This document shows positions 56,441 to 64,000 of a DNA stretch of 64,000 nt, piece after piece. Below the pieces are notes generated by a model. The model did no database searches. It saw only the letters and a list, made by a program, of their open reading frames with translations, and was not told the DNA's origin. Position 1 is the stretch's first letter. Each line of letters opens with the position of its first letter. The stretch comes from Dichetophora obliterata (taxonomy: Eukaryota; Arthropoda; Insecta; Diptera; Sciomyzidae): contig OY986439.1 in the NCBI GenBank assembly GCA_963920525.1, forward strand, positions 49,231,482 to 49,295,481. The letters run 5' to 3'. Both the position numbers and the translations under genes were made by a program.

Positions 56441-56732
56441 TTCTCCAATTTTGAAGATATGTGAGTGTTTTTGATGTTAAAATAACAAAAAAATTTTAAA
56501 ATTAAATATACAAAAATCTCCGATACTAAAAAGTTTTATAATAACAAAATTACCGTTAGTTGAAAAATTTCAGAAAGGGCGTGGCAAAAACTAAGTATGT
56601 AACATTTTAAGTTGGGATAAAGTTAATATGTGTACCTAGTTTCAGCGAAATCCGTTGAGCCGTTTAGATTTGTATAAAGGCCAAACAAACAAACAAACAA
56701 ACAAACAGAAAATGAGTGTTATTACTATAGAT

Positions 56733-57244
56733 TAGTTTTGTTAAAGATGCAGTTAAGTTGGAACAGGCCTTGGATTGAGAGCTCGTTTAAAAAATAATTA
56801 AATTTATTTATATCCAAAGTTTGCTTAACTAGAACTAAAGTGCTAAGCTGATATTGGTATGCATGCTATAAAAATCTTAAAATATAGTCTTTTATTAAGC
56901 ATTTTAAATAAGAACTGACTGCGATCGACTGCGAATCTCATTTTAAGGAACATAAGACGATATGCATAATCGTCCAAAATAAGGTGAAAAATAAAAAATT
57001 TCACAAATGAAAAAAGATATTGAACTGTTTTTTTTTTAATCATTGATGCTTAAAATGCTCGTTTAAATAAAATTACTGCCCTGCGATAACTTCTTATACT
57101 TTAGTCCGACTTTTAAATGCTATGTCTCATTAAAAATTATATAAAAACATATGTTACTAAGCAATTTGCAGAGGAGTTGGGCTCTACAAAAATTTTTTTC
57201 TTTATTGTACAAAAATATTTAAGAGGCCTTAAGTAGTTTTTTAT
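56733..57244. other. A+T-rich DNA without recognised features
   Basis: A 66-codon minus frame (56843-57043) is present without motif. Nothing else was seen. Confidence 0.35.
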
Positions 57245-57690
57245 TTATTTATTTTATCATCTACTGGACTATACAGATTACAAATAGTAGCTTACATACT
57301 AGGTTAGATAAAAAAAACAGGATAATATATATACATTAGCGATAATTTTGCTTGAACTTAAATCTATGTGAGTACCGAGAATATTTCAGAAATAAAGACA
57401 GCACGTTAACGGATCGTTATTTCCTTAGTTTGTTCTGTGTGATTGAACATAGAACGAAAATTGTTCTCTTAGTGACCTTGCGGGAGCATGGAGTGGAATT
57501 AAGGCAAGAAGATTAGTAAAATCGATTCTATTATCGATGATGTCTTTTATGAAAAATACACTGTTCACTTTGTGTCTCATAGAAAGCGTTCCCATATTGA
57601 GAATCTTACAGCAGATATCGTAAAAGATGGCATGAGATCGAATGTAAATATCAGACGGAGAGCAAATGTTGTCATTTTCTTTTACAAATT
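57245..57690 (-). pseudogene. Non-LTR retrotransposon 3' end, minus strand
   Basis: The minus strand gives KILNMGTLSMRHKVNSVFFI, KDIIDNRIDFTNLLALIPLH, PARSLREQFSFYVQSHRTN, a stop, GNNDPLTCCLYF, then an A+T-rich 3'UTR ending in AAATAAATAAATAAAAAACT at about 57245. The pattern (a basic 'RR..' helix, D....RID...LL..I....P.R.LR, HRTNYG..-P) is the usual C-terminus of I/Jockey/CR1-superfamily reverse-transcriptase proteins, and the (TAAA)n end fits a 3' tail. Only the last ~150 codons remain. It is a different family from the two Jockey copies. Confidence 0.55.
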
Positions 57691-57704
57691 TTTCAATATA
57701 GGTT

Positions 57705-57830
57705 CATCACAATACAGAAATATAAAATAAAGCATTCTAAATTTTTGTGTTATATGGCAGGTAGTTCTGGTTGTGAACGAATTTCAAAAAATTTTTGTGC
57801 AATTTTTTGTCAAATTTTTAATGGTCTGCA
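57705..57830. repeat. Fragment of the 256-bp repeat seen at 44421-44927
   Basis: TTTTTGTGTTATATGGCAGGTAG, CTGGTTGTG and AATTTCAAAAAATTTTTGTG follow the order of units 1 and 2 in the Transib-type element. This copy lies far from any Transib end, so the repeat spreads independently. Confidence 0.5.
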
Positions 57831-58300
57831 ATGACTCCTTCTATTTGGTTCCAGCTTTTGTATTGAATGAATCTACTATGAGCCACTAGAAGTGAAATTC
57901 AAAAGTAGCGGAAGCGGAAATTGAAATCTATTCGCTTACATATATGCAAGCGTGCAAGCAAATAAACATTAAGCAGTTGAATCCAAGCAGCATAGCTCTA
58001 GGCGGTTGGTTTTTTTATTTTTTTTGTGTTTTTTTCTTCATGTTTAGGTTTTGCTTACTATGAATTTATATGAATTTGTTATACCGGAAATAGCATAGCT
58101 CAAGAACATAAATGTAGCTATTTCGAGCTCTTCAGCTTCATCTTGTGTTGCTCTAACGATGATGATTGTTACAGCCTTAGTTTGTGATTTAAATGTTTGG
58201 TATTTATTTGCTAAGGTTACAAGGCCTATTTTTTTTTTGTATCTGAGACTTAAGGCCCCCATACCGTTCAATTGATAGCTTTATTATCTGTATCTGCTGC
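57831..58300. other. DNA without recognised features
   Basis: A 75-codon minus frame at 58044-58271 has no motif. Nothing else was recognised. Confidence 0.35.
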
Positions 58301-58307
58301 TACAGCA

Positions 58308-58372
58308 AAACACACACATACACACACACACACACAGACACACACCCACACACATTTAGACACACGCAAAGG
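58308..58372. repeat. (CA)n microsatellite, interrupted
   Basis: ACACACACATACACACACAC and continuing imperfect CA dinucleotides to about 58372. Confidence 0.9.
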
Positions 58373-59000
58373 TTTTGAAAATGTTTCCCTCTACTAATCT
58401 GTGTTGTTTTATTTTTATTTAGTTTTATTTGTTTTGTTGTTTTTATATGCTTTTTTTCTATTTATTTCACTCTGATTTTGTGAAAAAGCTTTTTCCAAGA
58501 AATTTATTGAGAAGTTGGTCTTCTGTTGCTGTCATTGTCGTCGTTGTTTTTGTTGGTAGCGAAGAAAGTTTTTCTAAGCTCACTCAAGTTATCTTATGAT
58601 TGGATATAAAGCAGCGACTTTTATTGAAGAGCATTCGAGAAAATTTATTGCAACAATATCGTTTGTATAAAAAAAGTTATGCTGAATCCAATCAATGCAA
58701 ATTGAATGAAGTGAAAATATTTGTGATGTAGACAAATACACTGCTCTCTTAACTCACTCACTGATGTTAACTTATTTTAACTTGAGTTCATCGGGCTCAT
58801 AAAGTTCATTCGATACAAATTGATTTATTCGAAAGGATTTATTATTGTTATCATTATAATTTCTAGCTCAATCTTAAAGTTAAAAAGTAGCAAATAAGAC
58901 TCTTTCTCAAAAGTTTTAAGCCAAGTGCAACCATTATAAAGTTGGCAGTCGAAATATATATAACATTTATTAAGTATTTAATATTTGAGTTTAAGTACTT

Positions 59001-59142
59001 ACTGCATGTTTATGTAAAATGAAACGATGACTGAACGTCGTGAAAGAAGCGAGTGACAATATTTTTTGATATGGACAAATGTATTGCTTACCGTGTCTCG
59101 CACTACGTTGAGCGTTCGTTTCGTTTTACATAAACATGCAGT
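59001..59142. mobile_element. Hairpin MITE-like element, ACTGCATGTTTATGTAAAA arms
   Basis: ACTGCATGTTTATGTAAAAT (59001-59020) pairs with ACGAAACG/TTTTACATAAACATGCAGT at 59119-59142. Pairing continues weakly (GAACGTCGTG against CACTACGTTGAG) to a ~45-bp middle. At 142 bp it could be a small MITE or a structured RNA; a MITE is likelier. Confidence 0.6.
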
Positions 59143-59467
59143 TAATATTTCCTTGAATGAAGTAGTTTACGGAAAAAGGACACTGAACTGTGCTTTTAAT
59201 TTACAAAACTTAAAGTAAGATTAGTTGGATTTTGTTAAGGTTTAAAGAGCTTTAACTCAAATATAGTGATTGTTTTTTGCTAATGTTTGTTTATTTCCAC
59301 AAAAAAGTTCCCGTGAATTATGAATAACTTAAAGATTAGTTTAATAGTGTAAACACATTGTACACAGCAACCACATTACAATATGAATTTAATAAAGAAA
59401 TGCAATCTAATCGATAGTTCCTTTTTTTTTATTACAAAAGCAACCAACTTTCTTAAAATCATTTTCA

Positions 59468-59519
59468 CAGCTAGATGGCGTTATTTGCATATAATTTGAA
59501 CGCCATCTAAAAAGCTGTA
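59468..59519. repeat. Small inverted repeat AGATGGCGTT/AACGCCATCT
   Basis: CAGCTAGATGGCGTT is followed after about 17 bases by AACGCCATCTAAAAAGCTG. Arms of about 15 bp with a short bulge. The word GGCGTTAT recurs downstream at 59537. Confidence 0.6.
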
Positions 59520-60548
59520 ATATTGATTTTCTTTGGCGTTATATGCATTTATATCTATAACGTTAACTGATCATCGAAGCTGTAAAATTTATTTTCTTGT
59601 ATTCCATTGAAAAAAGAAACAAAAAGAAAATGTATTTTATTACGAGTAATATAGATAAAATAACATGTATTCTCATTTCACAGCAGTAGAAAAACTTGTG
59701 ATACAATTAATTTATAATTCCTTTTTCAAGATTTTTATGCAAACGCAAGCAAACTCGAGCGAGTGAGCAAGCAATTAAGTCAAAATCAGGTTAAGAGAAT
59801 TACTGTTGTTGCTGTTGCTGTTGCTGCTGCTGTCAAGAAAATGCAACATAGAAAAATGCTATTTTTCTTCAGAAAATACACGCTATGAAAGCATCAAAGG
59901 GAAATATTATGTTTTGCATAAAAAAAAAAAATAAAATGAGAAAACTACTAGCAAGAGAGTGATTTTATATTTTTTTCGTTTATTTTTTCATTTGATTTAG
60001 TTTGTTGCTGATAATGTTCCAGCAAAAATTGTTGCAGCTGCAAACAAGATTTGAGGCAAGAAACATAAAAAAAAAATGTTGAGGGAAGAACAAAATTCAA
60101 AGCAAAAGATTTAATCATAAAAATGTAGGTAAATGTTTTTCGATTGCAAAAGGTTGAAGCTTTACAAAAAAAATTTAATGGCTTTAATTTCTTTTTAAGC
60201 GCAAAAGTGTTAAAAGTAGGGTGTGAAGAAAAAATGGTGAGAAGCTATTGAAATTCAGACAGAAATTCAGTTTTTTAAGGAGCTGCTGCAGGTTTTTGCT
60301 GCAATTTGGTTCAAAGTAGTTGCAGTTTAGTCTATGATGCTGTTTAAAAAAAAACAAAAGCAAAGTTTGGAGTCTTACAGCAAAAAAAAAACAAAACGTT
60401 AAATCAAGACTTAAAGTAGCATATAAAAAATACCAACAAATACTCACGAACTCTTTGGTTAAGTTTTTTATATTTGTTGTTCTTACAAATATAAGTATAT
60501 TTTACATTTTTCTAGAGTTTTTAGTAAGAAAGAAGTTAGATGTTAGCC

Positions 60549-60905
60549 TCTAGCTATTTTCATAAGAGGATTGAAAATAATGTCTATAGCTCTTAGTAGT
60601 AGTGCCGGAAAAATTCCATCAACGCCTCGTGATTTCAGTGATTTAAAGGTATTCATGGTTTTTGCATTGAAAGAGTCCCCTCAATATCAAATTTGATAAT
60701 TCTATGATCAGACATTGAGGGTTCGATTGAGACTCTCCAGTTTCTAATTGAATTTCTACTAAGAGTATTTCCTAGAGTTATGTCCAGGACCTCTTTACGT
60801 GCAGTGGTTACAAATGTGGTTTCCACTTTAAAAATATCTTATTTATTTCTAATTATAAATTCTAAAAGGTACTCACACCTTTTGTTGGTATTGGTGCTTT
60901 CCAGC
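60549..60905 (-). pseudogene. R1/LOA-like non-LTR relic with endonuclease fused to RT start
   Basis: The minus strand gives ESTNTNKRCEYLLEF, TTFVTTARKEVLDITLGNT and RNWRVSIEPSMSDHRIIKF (end of an APE-type endonuclease; SDHR carries the conserved catalytic Asp-His pair), and then, only ~25 codons later, SLKSRGVDGIFPALLLRAID (the K.PG.DGI.P..L start of a reverse transcriptase) down to 60549. In intact elements these blocks lie much further apart, so an internal deletion has joined them. Wording fits the R1/LOA side of the I superfamily. It is inactive. Confidence 0.6.
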
Positions 60906-61246
60906 CGTACTCTTGTTGCTTTTTTATCTAAGTTTCAGATAGTTTTATAGATAGATTCACTAGAAACTCAAAGGTATCGGAATTGACTTCAAATAATGAT
61001 AATTTTGGGCAAATCAAGTTGTTCAACAACCAAAATAATAACTGACAAATTTAAACGAAAATATATTTTTGAAGAATATTTCAACCACCTAGTACCCTTT
61101 TTATGACCTTTTTATGAACCTTTTCAAACCCTTTAAAAAAAATTTTAAAAAAGACACAAAAACTTAGTCGTACAGAGTTAAGATATTCTATGTTCCTTGG
61201 AAAATTTCACTATAAATCTTTTTGAACAATATTTGTCAACATAATA
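60906..61246. other. A+T-rich DNA without recognised features
   Basis: CCCTTTTTATGACCTTTTTATGAACC (61095) is a short local duplication. Nothing else was seen. Confidence 0.35.
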
Positions 61247-62015
61247 GGGTTTTCACAAGCTGTCGTATTGTTGTATGTCGTATTGCGTTTTCAATAAAAA
61301 AATACAACTACTGTGAACATACCCTAAGGGTTTATTTTGTTGTATGTCGTATTTATACAGCTGACTGAAGAAACAGACAAATGACTGGAGAAAATGAATT
61401 TTTTTAAATGCATAAACAAAACGCAAAGAATGAAATCATAAGAGCTTTGTGTGAAAAGTATAGACTTGATCTTGGTATGAATCAGAAAGCCACGTCAAAG
61501 CTTTCAATTTCTTCTACAAACCTATTTGCTGGCAAAATCAAAAGAAAAACTGTTATGATAGTGATGTTACTTATGAAATGTGCATGGTAATAACAAATTC
61601 GTAACAAGAAAGAACAGCACTGATGAAATACGACAAACAGTATACATACCAAACGCGATTGTATTGTCGTAAACTAGTTTTATGTGGAAGGCAACAACAA
61701 AAACTATACAACTGTTGTGAAAAATTACGACAATACAACAATACGACAGCTTGTGAAAACCCTCAGTATACTTACCAAACGTGATTGTATCGTCGTAAAC
61801 TAGTTTTATGTGGAAGGCAACAACAAAAACTATACAACTGTTGTGAAAAATTACGACAATACAACAATACGACAGCTTGTGAAAACCCTCAGTATACTTA
61901 CCAAACGTGATTGTATCGTCGTAAACTAGTTTTATGTGGAAGGCAACAACAAAAACTATACAACTGTTGTGAAAAAATACGACAATACAACAATACGACA
62001 GCTTGTGAAAACCCT
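61247..62015. mobile_element. Foldback element with right end amplified three times
   Basis: The left end AGGGTTTTCACAAGCTGTCG (61247) is the exact complement of CGACAGCTTGTGAAAACCCT, which occurs three times, ending at 61763, 61889 and 62015. Each occurrence closes a 126-bp unit. The left side also holds TTGTTGTATGTCGTAT twice (61270 and 61340). A 60-codon frame (61408-61590) in the middle has no recognised motif. The family recurs, diverged, at 5615-5800. Confidence 0.8.
61638..62015. repeat. Three 126-bp tandem units
   Basis: Units 61638-61763, 61764-61889 and 61890-62015 each run CAGTATACTTACCAAACGTG, GTAAACTAGTTTTATGTGG, AAGGCAACAACAAAAACTAT to CAGCTTGTGAAAACCCT. Units 2 and 3 are almost identical. 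Unit 1 differs at a few sites (CATACC, ACGCGATTGTATT). Confidence 0.95.
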
Positions 62016-62052
62016 CAATATATCAATGAAGATAAATTAATGCATTGGATAT

Positions 62053-62085
62053 AAAAAGGGCGTGAGAGCCTTTCACGCCCTTTTT
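62053..62085. repeat. Perfect 13-bp-arm hairpin AAAAAGGGCGTGA/TCACGCCCTTTTT
   Basis: Arms 62053-62065 and 62073-62085 with loop GAGCCTT. A bacterial terminator would look like this, but in fly DNA it is more likely the end of a mobile element. TTCATGTATAG just right of it (62086-62096) is inverted beyond the mariner at about 63497-63507 (CTATACATGAA). Confidence 0.75.
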
Positions 62086-62110
62086 TCATGTATAGCAGAT
62101 AATGATTATA

Positions 62111-63407
62111 CAGGGTCCACCATCTAACGTTTTTTTTTCAACTAGTGCTTATTTCGTGAATGGTAACACTTAGCTCATGTCTGATGTGGCAGATAATTAG
62201 TTTTATCTTTCCGCTGAACGAATATGGTTGTGTATACACTTGCACAACGCTGGGAAATATTGCGACATTACTTTGAAAATCATGATAATGTTGCAGAATG
62301 TGTGCGAAAATTGCGTACGGATTTTGGAAGAAGAGAAGCACCGTCAGCTCCGTATGTTCGTTATCTTGTGAAAAAAGTGAAAGAAACTGGCATCCTCAAC
62401 GATAAACCAAAGCGTGAAAAACCAAAAGCAGTGCGTACACCCGAGAATATTGCTGCTGTGGCAGAAAGTGTGCGTGAAGCGCCATAAACATCAATTCACC
62501 GCCGTTCTCAACAATTGAACATTTCGGAGACATCATTGAGACGAATTTTGCATAAAGACCTTGGTATGACGCCATACAAAGTCCAATTGGTTCAGGAGTT
62601 GAAGCCAACTGACCATCAAATGCGTTTTCGCTTCGCTAAGTGGGCCTGCGATCGACTTACAGAAGATGCCGATTTTGCCAAAAAAATCATCTGTTCAGAT
62701 GAAGCTCATTTTGATCTTGGCGGGTATGTAAACAAGCAAAATTGTCGCATTTGGGGCACAAAAAACCGCACGCATACATTGAAAAGCTGCTGCACCCAAA
62801 ACGAGTCACTGTTTGGTGCGGATTTTGTTCCAGATGCATAATTGGGCCATTTTTCTTCGAAATTGAGCAAAGAGTGACCGTTATAGTCAATGGCGATCGT
62901 TATCGGGCCATGTTGAAAGAATTTTTGTTCACAAAAATTGATGTGGGGGATATTGGCAACATTTTGTTTCAACAGGACGGCGCTACGTGCCACACAGCCG
63001 AAGCTACACTCGATGTTTTGCGCCCTGTTTTTGAAGATTGCATTATCAGCCGCAGAGCTAATGCCGTTTGGCCACCTTTGAGCTGCGATTTGACACCGTT
63101 GGACTATTATTTGGGGGGTGCCCTCAAAGATAAGTGTTACGCCGATAAGCCAGAGTCAATTGACGCTTTTAAGGACAATATTTGTGAAGCCATTGATGAA
63201 ATACCGCTGCACACAATCGATAATGTGCTTAAAAATTGAACCGATCGTGTAGGCTACTGCATGGCCAGCCGAGGCAGCCATTTGAATGAAATTATTTTCC
63301 ATTATTAACCGGAAGGATTGTACTTTCAAATAAAAAAGAAATTTGAGAAAATATTTAGTAGTTTTTTTATAGAATTTTCAAAAAAAAAAGTTATTTGGCG
63401 GACCCTG
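62111..63407 (+). mobile_element. DD41D (rosa-type) mariner, nearly complete
   Basis: The left end CAGGGTCCACCATCTAACGT and the complement of the right end CAGGGTCCGCCAAATAACTT are flanked by TA at 62109-62110 and 63408-63409. At 1297 bp it is full length. It is a different family from the copy at 32263 by its ends. Confidence 0.95.
62224..63308 (+). pseudogene. DD41D mariner transposase, three lesions
   Basis: From ATG 62224: an N-terminal helix-turn-helix (LAQRWEILRHYFENHDNVAE), RTPENIAAVAESVREAP, then TAA 62485-62487, SIHRRSQQLNI, a second helix-turn-helix to YKVQLVQELKPTDHQMRF, KIICSDEAHFDLGGYVNKQN (first Asp), a frameshift near 62755, LLHPKRVTVWCGFC, VNGDRYRAMLKEFLFTKI, FQQDGATCHTAEATLDVL (second Asp) and LSCDLTPLDYYLGGA, whose final Asp lies 42 residues after the second, giving DD41D. 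TGA 63237-63239 replaces a Trp near the C-terminus, and the frame ends HLNEIIFHY-TAA at 63306-63308. All three catalytic Asp residues survive. Confidence 0.9.
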
Positions 63408-63547
63408 TATTATCATAAGCTAGCGTGCAGCAGAGTTTCACATCGAAACGAAGAACTTTAGAGTCGTTTTATGCAAAAAGAGCGTGTGTCTTGACTATAC
63501 ATGAATAAGACGAGCTCGACTTCTATCGGATCAAGAAATATATTAAA

Positions 63548-63912
63548 CTAGCTGACCCGGTGTGCTTCGCTACTCCCCTCGTTATAAAATAAAATTAAAA
63601 GTATTTATATATTTTTCACGCCATCGAATTTTCGAAATAAGTCCACCCCAGTGCCACCTACCGTGTCCATTTATACACAAATTATTTTCTTATGATCAAA
63701 CAAACATACATTCTGAATTTCAGTTAAATTGGTCCATAAATTCAAATTTTCGATATAAGTCCACCCCAGCGCCACCTATCGGGTCCAAATATAGCCTATG
63801 TCACCCACCGTACCAAGATGAACATTACCTGAAAATTTCATCAAAATCGGCCCAGCCGTTTTGGAGTCCATACGTTACATACATACACACATCCTATTTT
63901 ATATATATAGAT
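63548..63912 (+). mobile_element. Short non-autonomous element (AACTAGCTGACCCGG ... CAGCCGTTT ... TATATAGAT)
   Basis: It opens AACTAGCTGACCCGGTGTGC. It has two internal copies of AAGTCCACCCCAGYGCCACC (63641 and 63758) and closes with TTTCATCAAAATCGG, CCCAGCCGTTTTGGAG, ACATACATACACACATCCTA and TATATATATAGAT. Copies with this start and end are very common in insect genomes (general knowledge). A larger relative is at 54412-56732. The 133-codon frame across it (63562-63963) is read-through, not a gene. Confidence 0.6.
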
Positions 63913-64000
63913 ATACCCATAATATCCCAAAAAAATTTATTTAATTGGCTTGGAAATTTATAAGAAAAGGTAGGTAGGATGGCTCTTTAAGAAAAAGAAT

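Larger units (their letters stand above)
54412..56732 (+). mobile_element. Long non-autonomous element sharing ends with 63548-63912
   Basis: It opens AACTAGCTTATATACCCGGT (54412) and closes with GTACCTAGTTTCAGCGAAAT, CCGTTGAGCCGTTTAGATTT, (CAAA)n and ACTATAGATTA (56632-56732). The element at 63548-63912 opens AACTAGCTGACCCGGTGT and closes with a similar GAAAATTTCATCAAAATCGG/CCCAGCCGTTT and TATATAGAT tail. Insect genomes contain many copies with this start and this ...TCGGTCCAGCCGTTT.. end (general knowledge). The interior of 2.1 kb contains an internal direct repeat (next entry) and no recognised protein. Confidence 0.5.
58373..60548. other. Non-coding DNA with CTG patch and hairpins
   Basis: Contains (TTGCTG)n at 59808-59833, A-runs and the two hairpins listed separately. 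No exon was recognised. The CAG/CTG content is common in fly introns and 5' regions. Confidence 0.4.

Noticed and set aside
61638..62015. Possible CRISPR-like array of three 126-bp units
   Set aside because: The whole unit is repeated without unique spacers, and its end is the inverse of the element's left terminus. It is a transposon end.
62053..62085. Rho-independent terminator look-alike
   Set aside because: The sequence context is eukaryotic. The palindrome is better explained as part of a repeat interrupted by the mariner.
63562..63963. 133-codon plus frame
   Set aside because: It reads through a short non-autonomous element with common insect repeat wording and has no protein motif.

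Overview
The window is about 70% A+T eukaryotic DNA with almost no long open frames. The transposon set (Transib, rosa-type DD41D mariner, IR/DR-type Tc1, Jockey-clade non-LTR elements), the CAG/CAA runs and a Gln/Ser-rich single-exon coding block point to an insect, most likely a higher fly (Diptera, Brachycera). This identification is inference: no sequence search was possible. The window reads as intronic or intergenic DNA of a large gene, heavily filled with decayed mobile elements.

Host gene content. One block looks like a real host exon: minus strand 18466-19409, with 5'UTR probably to 19484. It encodes a short N-terminal hydrophobic segment, a poly-Gln run and a long Ser-rich basic linker, and it ends at a plausible splice donor. 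Its other exons were not recognised in the window.

Layout, left half. A zinc-finger-like ORF lies between TTAATGAA/TTCATTAA-rich inverted flanks (1-1275). It is followed by six CRE-containing tandem repeats (1335-2190), a palindromic element (2191-2459), a small TIR element (6390-7045), a 1.8-kb ATATATT satellite that flips orientation (9838-11618), a hAT relic with an 8-bp target duplication (13764-15003), a T-rich foldback (16461-18210), the host exon, a TIR element (22230-23249), and a pseudogene of an insect CxxC/REP/DCYF protein (23450-23965). Next comes a Jockey element (24724-29846) split by two Tc1 elements, both of which left TA duplications. Then a DD41D mariner is split by a second DD41D mariner (31747-33632).

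Layout, right half. This holds a MITE and a fresh tandem duplication (35372-36174), another mariner (36716-37906), and a composite unit with tRNA-like repeats and an inserted Tc1/mariner-like element (38742-40817). Two Transib-type elements follow (43490-44927 and 45475-47819), with CGNCG-type target duplications and RSS-like ends. Beyond them are an RTE 3' end (48420-48825), a ~700-bp near-perfect hairpin (49688-50394), a minus-strand Jockey copy split by an almost intact DD34D mariner (51155-54390), a long element with SINE/Helitron-like ends (54412-56732), two more non-LTR relics (57245-57690, 60549-60905), a foldback with three 126-bp terminal repeats (61247-62015), and an almost complete DD41D mariner (62111-63407).

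Functionally, only the host exon is likely to serve the organism. Every transposase and reverse transcriptase seen carries nonsense codons, frameshifts or deletions. The nested insertions give a relative order of events, and several inverted repeats could form long double-stranded RNA if transcribed.
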